Source: Caldilineaceae bacterium (GTDB taxonomy: Bacteria > Chloroflexota > Anaerolineae > Caldilineales > Caldilineaceae). From it: a stretch of 64,000 nucleotides of DNA. This document shows positions 62,710 through 64,000 of the stretch, one piece after another. Location: contig JAPKMW010000018.1 of assembly GCA_026645575.1 (NCBI GenBank), positions 74,110 through 138,109 of the forward strand, given 5' to 3'. Below the pieces are notes generated by a model, which saw only the letters and a program-made list of their open reading frames with translations, searched no databases and was not told the DNA's origin. The translations under genes were made by a program, and so were the position numbers. The stretch's first letter is position 1. Each line of letters opens with the position of its first letter.

Positions 62710-62785
62710 GTGTGGTGTACTTTGTCGCCCTGAAGGGGTCTCTTGGTTACAATACTCAGAAGACCCTTTCAGAGTGACAAACCAT
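62710..62785. repeat. Imperfect 24-bp inverted repeat after the sulfatase
   Basis: TTTGTCGCCCTGAAGGGGTC on the left and its near complement GACCCTTTCAGAGTGACAAA on the right, separated by about 15 nt. Possibly the terminator of the sulfatase gene. Confidence 0.55.
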
Positions 62786-62829
62786 GGATTGGCGCACCGA
62801 GAGATCATTTCATCAAGTTACTGTAACTG

Positions 62830-62901
62830 CTCAGGTGCGTGGCACTGGTCAGGAGTAACTCCTTCATCCTACCATCGTTTGACCAGTGCCACGCACCTGA
62901 G
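62830..62901. terminator. Long inverted repeat between convergent genes
   Basis: A 22-bp perfect stem (CTCAGGTGCGTGGCACTGGT plus CA at 62830-62851, complement at 62880-62901) with a 28-nt loop, extended outward by AGTTAC-type pairing. It sits between the sulfatase stop and the DUF5666 stop on the opposite strand. Could be a bidirectional terminator or a dispersed extragenic palindrome. Confidence 0.75.
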
Positions 62902-62917
62902 GCTGAGTAGTTACAAG

Positions 62918-63721
62918 TTACTGAGCAAGACGGACTACAGGTAAGAAGAGGCGATTCACCAACGTTGCTGCACTCGTGGTCGTTGTGTCGTCGGCGATCA
63001 ACACATCTACTAACTCATCAATCGCGGCGCCATCAACACTGCCGTCAGCGTTGTCGCTACTGCTGGCGGCGGCGCCGCGAATCAATACCACGCGAGCGAG
63101 CAGGCTGCCATCCGCTTGTTTCGCACCAAAGGCCATGACCTTGCTGCCGACGCCAATGTTGGTCAGGGTAGCGGCGCCGTCCTTGGTGAAGAATTGGGTC
63201 TCGGCTGTGGTGCTGATGGTGTTGGTGACACCGTGGCGATTTTGCACGGTGAGAACGCCATCATTAATCACCGTGACCGAACCGCCCACCTTGTCGCCTT
63301 CGGGGGAGATCGTGATGGTCAAGGCGGTGGTGCTGCCATCCGTGTGGCGCTGACCCTTGACATGAATCTGGTCGCTCACGGTGACATCCGCCAACGTACC
63401 GGCACACTGACATTCGATCAGGTGGACAACCGTCGCCGTGTTGACATGGATTAACGCCGTGACCCCCTTGCTGCCGGTGATGGGGTGACGCTCTTCCATG
63501 CGATGGGGCCGGGTGACAACATCACCCTGGGCGAGATGATGGGTGCGGGTGATCGTGATCGTACTATCGGTCACGGCTGTCACCACGCCACTAAGCCGAC
63601 CACCGCGCCGCCCGCCACCGTCGCCGCTATGAGTACTCATGGCATCGGCCACACTCATCGTACTCCACGTGGTGAGCAGCAACAGCCCGAAGACAAAAAG
63701 TAACTTGAATGTTTTGTACAT
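62918..63721 (-). CDS. Secreted DUF5666-domain protein
   Basis: A 267-aa exported protein. Signal peptide TFKLLFVFGLLLLTTWSTMS. Two OB-like DUF5666 modules: LSGVVTAVTDSTITITRTHH to SDQIHVKGQRHTDGST, and GGSVTVINDGVLTVQNRHGV to VMAFGAKQADGSLLARVVLI. The C-terminal tail VNRLFLPVVRLAQ has the LP motif shared with other exported proteins in this window. Function unknown. Ribosome site CAGGAG 8 bp before the ATG. Confidence 0.85.
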   Translation of the reverse strand: MYKTFKLLFVFGLLLLTTWSTMSVADAMSTHSGDGGGRRGGRLSGVVTAVTDSTITITRTHHLAQGDVVTRPHRMEERHPITGSKGVTALIHVNTATVVHLIECQCAGTLADVTVSDQIHVKGQRHTDGSTTALTITISPEGDKVGGSVTVINDGVLTVQNRHGVTNTISTTAETQFFTKDGAATLTNIGVGSKVMAFGAKQADGSLLARVVLIRGAAASSSDNADGSVDGAAIDELVDVLIADDTTTTSAATLVNRLFLPVVRLAQ

Positions 63722-64000
63722 ACGAAATTCTCCTGAACTTTACAACCTTTGCTTGAAATCGTTTGCTTGACGCTTCGCCAGTATAGCGGCCAAATCTTAA
63801 GAAAGTGTCCACGAGTTGTTGTGATCTTGTTGCGATCCATGCAATTTTCACGCTGGCACACACTACATAAGCGGTTGGAAGGCGTTTTTAAAAAGTAAAA
63901 TATCCATCTGCAGGGGCGGTGGCCTGCTAAGTAAAGCCCAGAAAGTCTTTAGACATAAAATTGCATTTTTACTCATGTGAACACAGAATTCTATTTCTAA
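63722..64000. other. Right-edge intergenic region
   Basis: Upstream region of the DUF5666 gene. AT-rich, with a -10-like TATACT on the minus strand near 63780. No other gene supported up to the window end. Confidence 0.4.

Overview
The window looks like chromosomal DNA of a Chloroflexota bacterium, probably an Anaerolineae/Caldilinea-type lineage. This is inferred from gene style, not from a marker gene: several large regulators built from BTAD, NB-ARC and TPR domains, a MalT-like LuxR regulator, secreted proteins carrying a short (Y/F)LP(L/F/I/V)(V/L/I) motif, many intergenic 7-8 bp tandem repeats, and GC-rich codon use. No rRNA, tRNA, CRISPR array or complete insertion sequence was found.

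Layout. 1-9.7 kb: 5' end of a MalT-like regulator (minus, off the left edge), a small RRM protein, a di-heme cytochrome c peroxidase-like secreted protein, an MFS exporter, cysS, an Ldh_2-family dehydrogenase, a truncated TPR-regulator remnant and a membrane GGDEF protein. 9.7-28.5 kb: a BTAD/NB-ARC/TPR regulator split in two frames across an octamer repeat array, divergent from a 73-aa protein and a 4762-aa surface protein whose promoter carries four TTTTGACG direct repeats. 28.5-40.7 kb: an aldo/keto reductase, then eight different uroporphyrinogen-decarboxylase-fold (URO-D/MtaA-like) proteins on one strand, interleaved with DUF1638, OsmC and GNAT genes. 41-46.7 kb: a BTAD-only regulator with a C-terminal coiled coil, then an M6 metalloprotease, a lipoprotein resembling a free protease propeptide, a subtilase and a beta/gamma-crystallin-like protein. 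46.9-53.1 kb (minus): a carboxypeptidase-regulatory-repeat surface protein, an opine-dehydrogenase plus SelA-like PLP enzyme pair, rpiA and sixA. 53.1-64 kb: glmS behind a glmS ribozyme, a DUF58 protein, an Rpn-family nuclease, a UvrD/PcrA helicase, a choline-sulfatase-like enzyme and a DUF5666 secreted protein.

The strongest signals for follow-up are: (1) a glmS self-cleaving ribozyme with a 67-nt structured insertion at a junction that is 1 nt in the Bacillus RNA; (2) a regulator whose two halves return to one frame if exactly one 8-bp unit is lost, i.e. a candidate phase-variable switch; (3) SARP-type direct repeats at 21/23/11-bp spacing ending 9 bp before a -10 box, in front of the giant surface-protein gene; (4) the eight-member URO-D-fold cluster, whose members lack the HemE signature and mostly replace the Zn-binding HxC of MtaA with H(S/T)DG; (5) the protease, free propeptide and crystallin island.
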